In this document: in pieces, positions 11,628 to 20,190 of the stretch
Numbering within the stretch: the stretch's first letter is position 1
How the letters are laid out: the number at the start of each line of letters is the position of its first letter
From: Pseudomonadota bacterium
Lineage (GTDB): Bacteria > Pseudomonadota > Gammaproteobacteria > Xanthomonadales > Rhodanobacteraceae
Reading direction: 5' to 3'
DNA: 64,000 nucleotides
Assembly: GCA_023388255.1 (NCBI GenBank)
Contig: JAEWGO010000012.1
Location: 1 to 64,000 of the forward strand
The notes under the pieces: model-generated
What the model was told of the DNA's origin: nothing
The model's database searches: none
What the model saw: only the letters and a program-made list of their open reading frames with translations
Program-made: the position numbers and the translations under genes

Positions 11628-11657
11628 GTGGGCGGGGAGTACAGGCGGAATATGTAG
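11628..11657 (+). pseudogene. Duplicated last ten codons of icmF
   Basis: GTG GGC GGG GAG TAC ... ATG TAG encodes VGGEYRRNM-stop, identical in protein and length to the icmF C-terminus at 10653-10682. Five bases differ and all changes are synonymous. Nothing upstream of GTG continues the homology in frame, so this is a fragment. It probably formed when the 11-kb genes were inserted at the 3' end of icmF and a second allele of the gene end was left behind. Confidence 0.75.
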
Positions 11658-11751
11658 TTTTGGTAGCTCTCGACGCCCGCTCAGGCAGGCGTCACCAAAC
11701 GCTAAGGCTGATGAGCCGCATTCCAATCAATCGACTGATCTTGGGGGTGTT

Positions 11752-14238
11752 ATGGGGCGTAGCGAGGATATTCTTGATGAGCTTGCTCAAATTCAGCGCG
11801 AACTGTCGCAGCGAGACATCAATGAAGCTGAAACTCGCCACCGCATCATTGATTTCATCATTCACGACTATCTTGCATGGCCGCGCAACCGGGTCAAAGT
11901 GGAGGAGTACATCCAGCCTGGATTCGCCGACTATGTGTTGAAGAAGTCTAATGATGACGATCTTCTGTTCGTGGAAGCCAAGAAGGCAGGGAACTATTTC
12001 ACCTTGCCTATAGCCCACTCAATGGCTGAACGTGCGTCCTACATCAGCATTAAGAAGATACTCACCGATGAGAGCGTCAAGAGCGCCATGGAGCAGGTCC
12101 GCACTTACTGCTTCGACACTGGGTGCGAATACGCCTGCATAACCAATGGCTTTGAGTGGGTTTTTTTCAAAACGTTTGAGAAGGGAAAGCGATGGGATTC
12201 GATGCAGGCCTTCGTCATCCGCGGGCTCGAATTCTTCTCGGCGGAATACACAAAAGCTGTAAATGCACTTTCATTTGTGGCAATCACAGAGCACGCATCG
12301 CTACCCGGCTTGCTAAGCAGTTCGCCACCAAAAGACAGGGCGATTTACTACCCAAAGGAGAAAATCCCTTCCTATTCACACTCCATTCGGCCGAACCGGC
12401 TTGCGCCTCGTTTGCGTCCCATTGCGAATAGATATTTTGGTGTCATCGCAGACGACGACACCCCTTTCATGGAGAGTTGCTACGTCTCACAAAGAGAGTA
12501 TCAGGGTACGTCAGATGGTATGCGAGCGCTGATTCAGGATTCCCTGTCGCCCTACTTCGAAGACTATGGCGTCCAACAGCTGGAAGATACGGGGAAGGGC
12601 GGGAGGTTAGGCGGGCGCCTCACGAAAAACATCAAGGAGGGTCGTCAGGGTGAGGTGCTTGTTTTGTTTGGCGGGAAGGGGGCCGGCAAGTCCACCTTTA
12701 TTAAGCGACTGCTTCACCATAGTGCGCCCCGATGGCTCATTGACCACGCTAGCATCGCGATTATAGACCTCTTAAAGGTTCCAGAGAATGCTGACGCTAT
12801 ACGAACGGCAATCTGGGAGGGCCTTGTTGCCAAGCTAGACCGCGAAAATATGCTCGCGGAAAGTCGCGATATGCTGCTGACTGAATTGTTTGCCGATCGC
12901 TTCCAAATCGCGAAGCGGCAGGACTTGGCTGGGCTTGATAAGTCATCCGAGGTTTACAACGTAAAACTGAATGATCTCTTCAGGACGTGGAAGAACGACT
13001 TCGCATACTGTGCGCAGCGACTCGCTGCCCGGCTGTCTACAAAGGGCCGCGGTGTGATTGTTGTCCTGGACAATACAGACCAGTATTCGGCGGCAACACA
13101 GGAATACTGCTTTGCGTCTGCGCAAGAGATATCTGAGCTCTTGCAATGTGTGACTCTGATCTCCATGCGTGAAGAGCGTTTCCACGATTCAAAGATTCAC
13201 GGGGTATTAGACGCATTTCAGAACTCAGGCTTTCACATCAGTTCGCCGCGCCCGGCGGAAGTCTTTAAGAAACGATTGGACTACACGCTTACGCTGTTGG
13301 GGTCGCCTAGTGTGACAGAGACAGTTCAGGATGATCGCGAGGCTGCTGAGTTTGTACGTGACGCTGGCACTTATCTCAGAATTCTCGCTCGAGAATTCTC
13401 AAATGAGGCGTCACCACTAAACCGCTTTCTGACCGCCTGTGCGCATGGGGACATACGACTCTCGCTCGATCTCTTTCGGAGCTTCCTCATGTCCGGGTAT
13501 ACGAATGTTGAGGAATTGCTAGCCAATCGAACTTGGAACTTTCAAATTCATCAGGTCGTTCGGCCGGTGATGGTCCCGAGCCGCTACTTTTATGACGAGA
13601 CAATCAGCGATATACCGAATATATATCAACTTCGTACCTCGCGAAACTCGTCGCACTTCACCGCGCTTCGCATCTTAAGGAAGTTAATCAAAGGGACGGA
13701 TCCCACCGCCCCGTCCTATTTTTCAGTTGCGGAATTGAAGGCCTATTTCGCGGAAACGTTTTCGATGGTTGAAGACTTCGAGCGGAATCTAGACGTTTTG
13801 CTCAAGCATGGGCTCGTTGAATCAAACAATCGTCTCGACTCGTATTCGGGAGCGGTAGATAGCGTAAAGGCGACCACTTACGGCATGTACGTTTACAATG
13901 ATCTTGCTTACGAATTTACCTATTTGGATTTGGTGTGCATGGATTGCGGTGTCTTTAGTGAGCCCGTAAGTGGTTACCTGACGACTGCCGCACTGACTGA
14001 ATATAACTATTTTATCCAAAAGGAACGTCACGAGCGTGTCCGTATACGACTCGATCGGGTCGACAAGTTCCTTGAGTATTTACACGAGGAGGAGTCGCGG
14101 GAACGCGATGCATACGCTTTAGGCATGCCGGCCGAGGATATGTTTAGTTCGCGAGCCCGAGCTGGTTTCGAGGTGGAACGCGGTCGTGTAGTAAAAAGCC
14201 TGAGAAGACAGCGTTTTGGTAAGAAAAATGGCCGATAA
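11752..14238 (+). CDS. HsdR-N-like nuclease / P-loop ATPase fusion, candidate defence protein
   Basis: This 828-aa protein has an N-terminal domain like that of type I restriction HsdR subunits (about 25-145): RHRIIDFIIHDYL, then D60 (GFADYVL) and E75-A-K77 (LLFVEAKK), a PD-(D/E)xK nuclease core. A P-loop NTPase follows, with GGKGAGKS at 307-314 and Walker B VIVVLDNTD at 435-443, like KAP/STAND-type ATPases. The remaining 380 residues are helical with no recognised domain; a winged-helix sensor region is possible near 690-740. It contains no membrane segment. The start has a GGGGGT site before ATG 11752; the frame is open further upstream, but that part covers the repeats. Its codons are AT-richer than the neighbours, which suggests transfer. 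No partner gene is adjacent, so it would act alone. Confidence 0.8.
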   Translation: MGRSEDILDELAQIQRELSQRDINEAETRHRIIDFIIHDYLAWPRNRVKVEEYIQPGFADYVLKKSNDDDLLFVEAKKAGNYFTLPIAHSMAERASYISIKKILTDESVKSAMEQVRTYCFDTGCEYACITNGFEWVFFKTFEKGKRWDSMQAFVIRGLEFFSAEYTKAVNALSFVAITEHASLPGLLSSSPPKDRAIYYPKEKIPSYSHSIRPNRLAPRLRPIANRYFGVIADDDTPFMESCYVSQREYQGTSDGMRALIQDSLSPYFEDYGVQQLEDTGKGGRLGGRLTKNIKEGRQGEVLVLFGGKGAGKSTFIKRLLHHSAPRWLIDHASIAIIDLLKVPENADAIRTAIWEGLVAKLDRENMLAESRDMLLTELFADRFQIAKRQDLAGLDKSSEVYNVKLNDLFRTWKNDFAYCAQRLAARLSTKGRGVIVVLDNTDQYSAATQEYCFASAQEISELLQCVTLISMREERFHDSKIHGVLDAFQNSGFHISSPRPAEVFKKRLDYTLTLLGSPSVTETVQDDREAAEFVRDAGTYLRILAREFSNEASPLNRFLTACAHGDIRLSLDLFRSFLMSGYTNVEELLANRTWNFQIHQVVRPVMVPSRYFYDETISDIPNIYQLRTSRNSSHFTALRILRKLIKGTDPTAPSYFSVAELKAYFAETFSMVEDFERNLDVLLKHGLVESNNRLDSYSGAVDSVKATTYGMYVYNDLAYEFTYLDLVCMDCGVFSEPVSGYLTTAALTEYNYFIQKERHERVRIRLDRVDKFLEYLHEEESRERDAYALGMPAEDMFSSRARAGFEVERGRVVKSLRRQRFGKKNGR

Positions 14239-14262
14239 GTTGCGTCCTGAAAAGGGAAAACA

Positions 14263-14279
14263 GGGGTCAGAGTGCACTT
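14263..14279 (+). repeat. GGGGTCAGAGTGCACTT repeat copy
   Basis: This 17-bp sequence begins 24 bp after the ATPase stop. Its exact reverse complement occurs at 35484-35500, at the left edge of the second island. It belongs to the GGGGTCAG-headed dispersed family. Confidence 0.7.
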
Positions 14280-14367
14280 TAATTCCTGATCCCGTGACGT
14301 TCCCGGAGCGTACCGCGCTGATCGCGTTCGCGCGAGCGATTCGCGGGAAGCTGGGGTCCGGGAAGCT

Positions 14368-14430
14368 GGGGTCAGGTCTAGCATCGTAGCATTCGCCGAA
14401 GTCGGGGTCAGGTCTAGCATCGTAGCATTC
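14368..14430 (+). repeat. Two direct copies of the GGGGTCAGGTCTAGCATCG repeat
   Basis: Two 27-bp copies begin at 14368 and 14404, 36 bp apart, and a third is at 14962. An additional partial GGGGTC heads the array near 14353. They lie directly upstream of the transposase start at 14451 and are the presumed REP-type elements recognised by that enzyme family. Confidence 0.8.
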
Positions 14431-15510
14431 CCCGGAGTAGGCTGCGTCGTATGGCCCGACCTGTTCGCCTCGAATTCGGTGGTGCGCTCTACCACGTGAC
14501 GGCGCGTGGCGATCGCCGTGAGGCAATCTATGAAGATGATGTGGACCGCGAGCACTTCCTGAAGGTGCTCGGTGAGGTAGTCGGGCAGTTCAATTGGCGT
14601 TGCCATGCGTACTGCCTGATGAGCAATCACTACCATCTGCTGATTGCGACGCCGGATGGAAATTTGTCGAAAGGCATGCGCCAACTCAATGGCGTGTTCA
14701 CGCAATGGAGCAACCGGCGTCACCACCGCACGGGTCACCTGTTCCAGGGGCGCTTCAAGGCGATCCTGGTCGATGCCGACAGCTATCTGCTGGAGCTGAC
14801 CCGTTATGTCGTATTGAATCCGGTGCGCGCGCACATGGTGGATTCGCCCGCGAAGTGGCCATGGAGCAGCTATCAAGCTGTGACGGGTGAGGTGGCTTCG
14901 CCTGCGTGGCTGGAGACCGATGGACTGCTTGCGCAGTTTGGAACGCGCCGCGAGGGGGCATGGGGTCAGGTCTAGCATCGTAGCATTCCCCGGAGTAGGC
15001 TCCGTCGCATGGCCCGACCTGTTCGCCTCGAATTCGGTGGTGCGCTCTACCACGTGACGGCGCGTGGCGATCGCCGTGAGTCAATCTATGAAGATGGTGT
15101 GGACCGCGAGCACTTCCTGAAGGTGTTCGGTGAGGTAGTCGGGCAGTTCAATTGGCGTTGCCATGCGTACTGCCTGATGAGCAACCACTACCATCTGCTG
15201 ATCGCGACGCCGGACGGCAATTTGTCGAAAGGCATGCGCCAACTCAATGGCGTGTTCACGCAATGGAGCAACCGCCGTCACCACCGCACGGGGCACCTGT
15301 TCCAGGGACGCTTCAAGGCGATCCTGGTCGATGCCGACAGCTATCTGCTGGAGTTGACCCGTTACGTGGTGTTGAATCCGGTGCGCGCGCACATGGTGGA
15401 TTCGCCCGCAAAGTGGCCATGGAGCAGTTATCAAGCCGTCACGGGTGAGGTGGCTTCGCCTGCGTGGCTGGGAACCGATGGACTTCTTGCGCAGTTTGGG
15501 ACGCGCCGCG
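14404..15510 (+). repeat. Tandem duplication, 558-bp period
   Basis: The block 14404-14952 (repeat, leader and most of the transposase gene) is repeated almost base for base at 14962-15510. Both repeat headers and both ATGs are offset by exactly 558 bp. Only scattered, mostly silent differences separate the copies, so the event is recent. The period is a multiple of three, so the first gene reads in frame into the second repeat and stops there. Confidence 0.9.
14451..14975 (+). pseudogene. REP-associated tyrosine transposase, 3'-truncated first copy
   Basis: This 174-aa copy carries the Y1 (HUH) transposase core: HYH at 60-62 and the catalytic Tyr in RYVVLNPVRA near 119. It lacks the C-terminal 100 residues of the neighbouring full copy. 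The homology breaks at about 14952, and the frame ends inside the next repeat with the residues GQV-stop. Such RAYT proteins are housekeeping-like single-copy enzymes that mobilise REP palindromes. The nuclease core is intact, so residual activity is possible, but the helix-turn-helix tail is missing. Confidence 0.85.
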
Positions 15511-15845
15511 CGCGCGCCGTGGCGGCGTACGAGAAGTTTGTGCGCGAGGGGATGCAAGGCGAGTCGATCTGGACGCATCTGAACCGCCAGGTGTTCCTCG
15601 GTGACGATGCGTTTGTCGCTCGCGCACACCAGCGAGCCGGGCAGCGACCGGATGACATCAACATTCCGCGTGCTCAGCGGCGTCCGCCCGCACCGCCTTT
15701 GAAGGCAATTGCGAAAGCCCACCCGAATCGCGATACCGCGGTGAGAGCGGCGTGGGCCACCAATGAATACAGTTATGCGCAGATTGCCGCCTACTTCGGC
15801 GTTCATTTCACCACTGTCGGACGTATCGTTCGCGCGGCCGTTTAA
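15009..15845 (+). CDS. REP-associated tyrosine transposase (RAYT), full-length
   Basis: This 278-aa Y1 transposase of the IS200/IS605-like RAYT group has HUH motif H60-Y-H62 (SNHYHLL), catalytic Tyr119 in RYVVLNPVRAH, and basic WSNRRHHRTGHLFQGRFK. The C-terminal 40 residues (RAAWATNEYSYAQIAAYFGVHF...) form a helix-turn-helix for sequence recognition. The enzyme cuts and rejoins single-stranded DNA at REP hairpins. The flanks carry the GGGGTCAGG repeat: direct copies upstream and an inverted one 13 bp past the stop. That arrangement fits a REP-RAYT locus. The copy upstream is a truncated duplicate. Confidence 0.92.
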   Translation: MARPVRLEFGGALYHVTARGDRRESIYEDGVDREHFLKVFGEVVGQFNWRCHAYCLMSNHYHLLIATPDGNLSKGMRQLNGVFTQWSNRRHHRTGHLFQGRFKAILVDADSYLLELTRYVVLNPVRAHMVDSPAKWPWSSYQAVTGEVASPAWLGTDGLLAQFGTRRARAVAAYEKFVREGMQGESIWTHLNRQVFLGDDAFVARAHQRAGQRPDDINIPRAQRRPPAPPLKAIAKAHPNRDTAVRAAWATNEYSYAQIAAYFGVHFTTVGRIVRAAV

Positions 15846-15857
15846 GTGTTCGGATGC

Positions 15858-15878
15858 AATGATGCTGGACCTGACCCC
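15858..15878 (-). repeat. Inverted copy of the GGGGTCAGG repeat
   Basis: AATGATGCTGGACCTGACCCC is the reverse complement of the 5' part of the repeats at 14368, 14404 and 14962, with two mismatches. It closes the transposase unit on the right. Confidence 0.7.
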
Positions 15879-15888
15879 TTTCGCTGTT

Positions 15889-16332
15889 TCACTTTTCGGG
15901 AATCAGGATCTCGGGCGCTATCCGGTGATGCTCGTGCATCTCGATGGCCGCCTTCAACAAGCCGAGATAGCCGAGCCCCAGGGTCAGGACGCCGAAGCTC
16001 ACTTCCTTGAGGGCGCCGCCCTTGGCTACATACAGGCCGAATATCCCGAGTAGCAGGAAGACCAGGGTCGTGGCCGAGATCGTGACCAGCGCGATCATGC
16101 CTTTACGTGGGCTCTGCCAGACCCTCTTGGAGAAGTCGTTCTGGGTTTTTGACGTGTCTTGCAACGTCGAGAAGCCGACGGCCAGCCCGCTGAAGATCAA
16201 CGCATTGTTGACCGAGGACCAGAACGCATCGAAACCAACGAAGTACGGATAGACCATGTAGCCAAGCGCAACCACCAGCAGCGGATACTGCAGATAGCTG
16301 ATGATCTGGAAAAGCTGCTTTACCTGGCCCAT
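15889..16332 (-). CDS. Small integral membrane protein of unknown function
   Basis: This 147-aa protein has four predicted membrane helices at about residues 12-32, 42-58, 80-103 and 112-130, joined by a charged loop with TLQDTSKTQNDFSKRVWQSPRKG. The C-terminus is polar (EMHEHHRIAPEILIPEK). The family is not recognised. It lies just outside the transposase unit and may be the first resident gene right of the island. It appears to be a single gene with about 350 bp of empty sequence upstream. Confidence 0.75.
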   Translation of the reverse strand: MGQVKQLFQIISYLQYPLLVVALGYMVYPYFVGFDAFWSSVNNALIFSGLAVGFSTLQDTSKTQNDFSKRVWQSPRKGMIALVTISATTLVFLLLGIFGLYVAKGGALKEVSFGVLTLGLGYLGLLKAAIEMHEHHRIAPEILIPEK

Positions 16333-16681
16333 GCATCCGCGGCTCCCCGCCGTTCTTCGCTAGCTGTTGCAGCATGCTAGCTCACGGCAAGCCAAAGCGG
16401 CGCCCAGGAATCGTGGATCACACATGGCTGGGGGTGAACGAAGTGAGCCCCAACCGGCTCACGTTTCGCCGTGCGCGATCTTCGATCGTGAAGGCGCACT
16501 CCAATCCATGGACAAGATTCTCTTCATGGATATATCGGTGGATGGAGCTCTGCGGGCAACCAGCTATCCGGGTCAGAGTCACTTGCCGATATTCGGAAAG
16601 AGTCCCGACCCGCGTGGAGCCTGCCTGTCGCCCTCGTCGGCAAGTGAACCAGATCTTGTTTCAGCACGCCGGCGCAATGCC
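16333..16681. other. Gene-free gap
   Basis: These 349 bp contain the promoter region of the small membrane protein and nothing I can assign. There is an imperfect palindrome GGGGTGAAC...AGTGAGCCCC near 16427-16455 and a GCTAGC inverted pair near 16360-16382. Open frames on the plus strand here look non-coding. Confidence 0.5.
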
Positions 16682-17491
16682 CTATCGATACGGTCCCGGC
16701 CCGCTCCAGACCATGTCGCCCAATTGGTAGACCCGCTGTACATCGATGACCTCGCGGGCATCGCCGATGGACTTGAGTTCCGGCGAATCCATTTCGATCA
16801 TGCGACACGCGCTGGAGCCCCGTCGCAGCGCTACCTCCAGCGGGCATACCATGAGTCGCCGCGTGCCGGGCAGGGGAAGGAATAGTTCGGTCATGCCTTG
16901 CTCGCGCCAGACGCGCAAACGGGTTTCGTTGGCCAGGTCGTAGTACACGTGGAAGCCATCCACGCCCATGTTGGGGCCGACGGGGGCTGGATTGTTGTTG
17001 CGGCCACGGTTGCTGCCTAGCTTGGCGGCCAATGCCGCGTTCGCGCGGGCGGCGTCATCCGGGCGCCTGTACGGATGGAAATCGGGCTCGGCGGTATCGC
17101 GCGGGATGTCAGGCGGCTCGGTCGCCGTAGTGGGCGGAGCCGCCGTATCGGCCGTGTCGGCCGCCTCGGGAGGCATGGGAACGGTGGCCTGCGCGACCGG
17201 CGTGGACTGGGGGCGCTTGATGGCGCGCGGCGCCTTGGGCTTTGCGGGCTTGCGGACAGGCGGGGTGGGTTCGGGCGGCGACGGCGGGAGTGTCTCGTCG
17301 AGGAGCGTCACTTCCATTGTGCTGCCGCCCGCTTCGCCCTGCGGCGTGGTGATGGTGATCTGAGGAGGCTGCGTCACCAGCACTACGAGCAGCAGATGCA
17401 GCAGCGCCGTCACCAGCACGGCGGTCCAGTGTTGCACGCGCTCGATCCGATCCTGTGGCCCTTTGCGGGGCTGGCGCGACCTCCTGCTCAT
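16682..17491 (-). CDS. Proline-rich single-pass inner-membrane protein (TonB-like layout)
   Basis: This 269-aa protein starts with a basic cytoplasmic tail (MSRRSRQPRKGPQDR), then one membrane helix at about 22-40. A long Pro/Ala/Thr-rich periplasmic linker follows (65-140), with repeated P and KAPKAP-type segments. A C-terminal folded domain of about 100 residues has two cysteines (C216 and C227 approximately). The layout resembles TonB or TolA, but I see no clear TonB C-terminal signature (YP..A), so the function is open. It lies 267 bp downstream of the FtsK-like gene on the same strand; co-transcription is possible. Confidence 0.75.
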   Translation of the reverse strand: MSRRSRQPRKGPQDRIERVQHWTAVLVTALLHLLLVVLVTQPPQITITTPQGEAGGSTMEVTLLDETLPPSPPEPTPPVRKPAKPKAPRAIKRPQSTPVAQATVPMPPEAADTADTAAPPTTATEPPDIPRDTAEPDFHPYRRPDDAARANAALAAKLGSNRGRNNNPAPVGPNMGVDGFHVYYDLANETRLRVWREQGMTELFLPLPGTRRLMVCPLEVALRRGSSACRMIEMDSPELKSIGDAREVIDVQRVYQLGDMVWSGPGPYR

Positions 17492-17758
17492 GCCGCCGGA
17501 AATGGGTGGACGCGGCGCGCATTCATGGTTTTTCTACGGTGTGCGGCGTGGGGTGGGCATCGTAACGTGGATGAAACCGGATCGGGCTCGATTTTCGCGG
17601 CGCACGCAGCCACGCCGTGGGTCGATGGACTTCCCTTCGTCGCTCCGGCGGATGGTGCGGCGTTCTGTCTTGTCGGTCGACAGAGGCAGCGGAATGGCGG
17701 GCACAGCTTCACAAGCCGATGTTTCCCATGCCGCCCCGTTGGACAGCGGGCCCGGAAA

Positions 17759-19990
17759 CTACAGCCCGTCATCCAGCCCCGGCGCCAGCACTTCGCGCGC
17801 GCCGTTGTGCCCCATCGCCGACACCAGCCCTGCCGCTTCCATGCTTTCGACCAGTCGGGCAGCGCGGTTGTAGCCGATGCGCAGTTGGCGTTGGACGGAG
17901 GAGATCGACGCGCGACGACTGCGCAGGACAAAGGCGACGGCCTCGTCGTAGAGCGGATCGAGTTCCGCGTCGACCGGGTCTTCGGCGAACAGGTCGACGG
18001 CGTCTCCGGGTGCGCCGGCGAGGATGTCGGCTCTGTAGTTCGGCTCGCCATATTTCTTGAGATGGGCGACGACGCGGTGCACGTCGTCGTCGGAGACGAA
18101 GGCGCCGTGGACGCGTTGCGGGTAGCCGGTGCCGGGCGGCAGGAACAGCATGTCGCCGGCGCCGAGCAGTGACTCGGCACCCATCTGGTCGAGGATGGTG
18201 CGCGAGTCGATTTTCGAGGAGACCTGGAACGCGACGCGGGTGGGGATGTTCGCCTTGATCAGGCCGGTGATGACGTCGACCGAGGGCCGCTGGGTGGCGA
18301 GGATCAGGTGGATGCCGGCGGCGCGGGCCTTCTGCGCCAGGCGGGCGATCAGTTCCTCGATCTTCTTGCCGGCGACCATCATCAGGTCGGCGAGCTCGTC
18401 GATGATCACCACGATCATCGGCAAGGTCTCGAGCGGCTCGGGCGCCATGCCGGATTCGGTCACCGGCTTGTACAGCGGTGCGCCGGCCGCGCGGGCATCG
18501 CGGACTTTCTCGTTGTAGCCGGCGAGGTTGCGCACGCGCAGTCCCGACATCACGCGGTAGCGCTCCTCCATCTCGGCCACGCACCAGTTGAGCGCATTGG
18601 CGGCGAGCTTCATGTCGGTGACGACCGGCGCAAGCAGATGCGGGATGCCTTCGTAGATCGACAGCTCCAGCATCTTCGGGTCGATCATGATCATGCGCAC
18701 CGCGTCGGGCGTGGCGCGGTAGAGCATCGACAGGATCATCGCGTTGACGGCGACCGACTTGCCCGAGCCGGTGGTGCCGGCGACCAGCATGTGCGGCGCG
18801 CGCGCGAGGTCGACCACCACCGGTTCGCCGGTGATGTCCTTGCCCATCGCCAGCGCCAGCGGCGAGTCGTGGTTGCGGAACGCGTCGGACTGGAAGATGT
18901 CGATCAGGCCGATCATCTGCCGCTGCTCGTTCGGCAGCTCCAGGCCCATGCAGGTCTTGCCGGGAATCGTTTCGACCACGCGGATCGAAGTACGGCTCAG
19001 CCCGCGCGCCAGATCCTTCATCAGGGCGACGATCTGGTTGCCGCGCACGCCGACGGCCGGCTCCACTTCATAGCGTGTGATCACCGGGCCGGCCGAGGCG
19101 CCGACCACGGTGACTGGCACCTTGAACTCGCGCAGGCGCTGCTCGATCAGCAGGCCGGTTTCTTCCAGCGACTCGGCCGATGCCGCGTCGAGTATGCCGG
19201 AGCGGGTCAGCAGCAGATCCAGCGGCGGCAAGTCGAAGGAGCGCGGCGGGAGGACGGCGGTTGCGGGCACGTCCGCGACCCGGCTAGGAGGCAGCAACGC
19301 GGCACGCACCGCGGGAACGTCATCGACAACGCAATCGTCGTTCGAGGCAAGTTCCCGCGCGGGGGAAACCGAGTTCCCGGTCGCAAGGTCGATCGAAGCG
19401 GCGCGCAACAGCACGGGCTCTTCCACCGGAGTCGCCTCCACGACAGGAGGTGTTTCCGGAACGGAGCTGGTCGCCGCGATCGGAGCGATGCGCGGCAAGG
19501 GCCCGCCTGCCAGCGGAGATTCCGTCTGTACTGCCGGCGCCCGATGCAGGGGCGGGCGCGTCACGACCTGTTCGGCTTCCACAGCATGCTCGACGCCCGT
19601 CATCGCGCTGCGGCTCATCGCACGCACGATGCTGGCCGTCGAGTGGAGTGGCGCAGGAACGCTGCTCCTCGTGGGCTGACCGGTTGCACGAGCCTGCGGC
19701 GTCGGCGAAAGGCGAGGCGATTGCCAAGGCTCGATCGCCTTGCGTCCGACAGCCTGTGACTCCACGGAAGGCGTGCCGGGCGACGCCACGGTTTGTGTGG
19801 CGCGCAGTGCGGCCACGCGCGTCCGATCCGTATTGACTCGTCGCGCCTGCGCAGAGGATCGGCCGACGCGGCGGGTATTGCGCCCGCGTCCATGCCGCGT
19901 GCGCCGCCAGCGGAAAAAAAGACAAGCACCAGCCGCCAGGGCCAGTACGAAAAAAACAGACGTGAGCATGCGGCGGGAGGGGATCTTCAA
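17759..19990 (-). CDS. FtsK/SpoIIIE-type DNA translocase with reduced membrane anchor
   Basis: This 743-aa protein has a complete FtsK motor. The alpha/beta RecA-like domains span about 255-640, with Walker A GTTGSGKS (405-412), Walker B VVIIDELADLM (about 510-520) and ATQRPSVDVITG. The C-terminal gamma winged helix (about 680-743: YDEAVAFVLRSRRASISSVQRQL...) reads KOPS polarity sequences. Canonical FtsK has four membrane helices; here only one is visible (9-27), then a basic RRTRHGRGRNTRR stretch and a 230-residue low-complexity linker. It may be a second, SpoIIIE-like translocase or a short form of the main one; the window alone cannot decide. Confidence 0.88.
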   Translation of the reverse strand: MKIPSRRMLTSVFFVLALAAGACLFFRWRRTRHGRGRNTRRVGRSSAQARRVNTDRTRVAALRATQTVASPGTPSVESQAVGRKAIEPWQSPRLSPTPQARATGQPTRSSVPAPLHSTASIVRAMSRSAMTGVEHAVEAEQVVTRPPLHRAPAVQTESPLAGGPLPRIAPIAATSSVPETPPVVEATPVEEPVLLRAASIDLATGNSVSPARELASNDDCVVDDVPAVRAALLPPSRVADVPATAVLPPRSFDLPPLDLLLTRSGILDAASAESLEETGLLIEQRLREFKVPVTVVGASAGPVITRYEVEPAVGVRGNQIVALMKDLARGLSRTSIRVVETIPGKTCMGLELPNEQRQMIGLIDIFQSDAFRNHDSPLALAMGKDITGEPVVVDLARAPHMLVAGTTGSGKSVAVNAMILSMLYRATPDAVRMIMIDPKMLELSIYEGIPHLLAPVVTDMKLAANALNWCVAEMEERYRVMSGLRVRNLAGYNEKVRDARAAGAPLYKPVTESGMAPEPLETLPMIVVIIDELADLMMVAGKKIEELIARLAQKARAAGIHLILATQRPSVDVITGLIKANIPTRVAFQVSSKIDSRTILDQMGAESLLGAGDMLFLPPGTGYPQRVHGAFVSDDDVHRVVAHLKKYGEPNYRADILAGAPGDAVDLFAEDPVDAELDPLYDEAVAFVLRSRRASISSVQRQLRIGYNRAARLVESMEAAGLVSAMGHNGAREVLAPGLDDGL

Positions 19991-20084
19991 GACAAAAGCA
20001 GGCCGCCATGCTAACGCATACGCTGCTGGCGTCGAACCGACGTGGCCTGCCTGCGTGACTCGGTGCGTGCTGCCGAAAACGGGG

Positions 20085-20110
20085 AAACCGGGGTCGGAAA
20101 CCGGGGTCGG
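20085..20110 (+). repeat. Tandem AAACCGGGGTCGG
   Basis: A perfect 13-bp unit occurs twice head to tail, followed by AGTAGACTTT. It resembles the GGGGTCAGAGTGCACTT family and may be a diverged member, placed between the divergent FtsK-like and FAD oxidoreductase genes. Confidence 0.55.
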
Positions 20111-20190
20111 AGTAGACTTTCCTGCCCATTCCCGCCTCTATCGCCGGCGATGCCACGACTGCGGGCATGCTGCACAACGGAGCAAGCGCC

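Noticed and set aside
11660..11941. Frame overlapping the 5' end of the ATPase gene (93 codons)
   Set aside because: The ATPase frame, with its own ribosome-binding site and HsdR-like motifs, explains the region.
14353..14430. Array of GGGGTC repeats considered as a CRISPR
   Set aside because: There are only two full units here, 36 bp apart, with no variable spacers and no cas genes. The third copy lies 558 bp away as part of a duplication.
16367..16885. 172-codon plus-strand frame
   Set aside because: It overlaps the 3' end of the TonB-like gene and has no motif or start signal.
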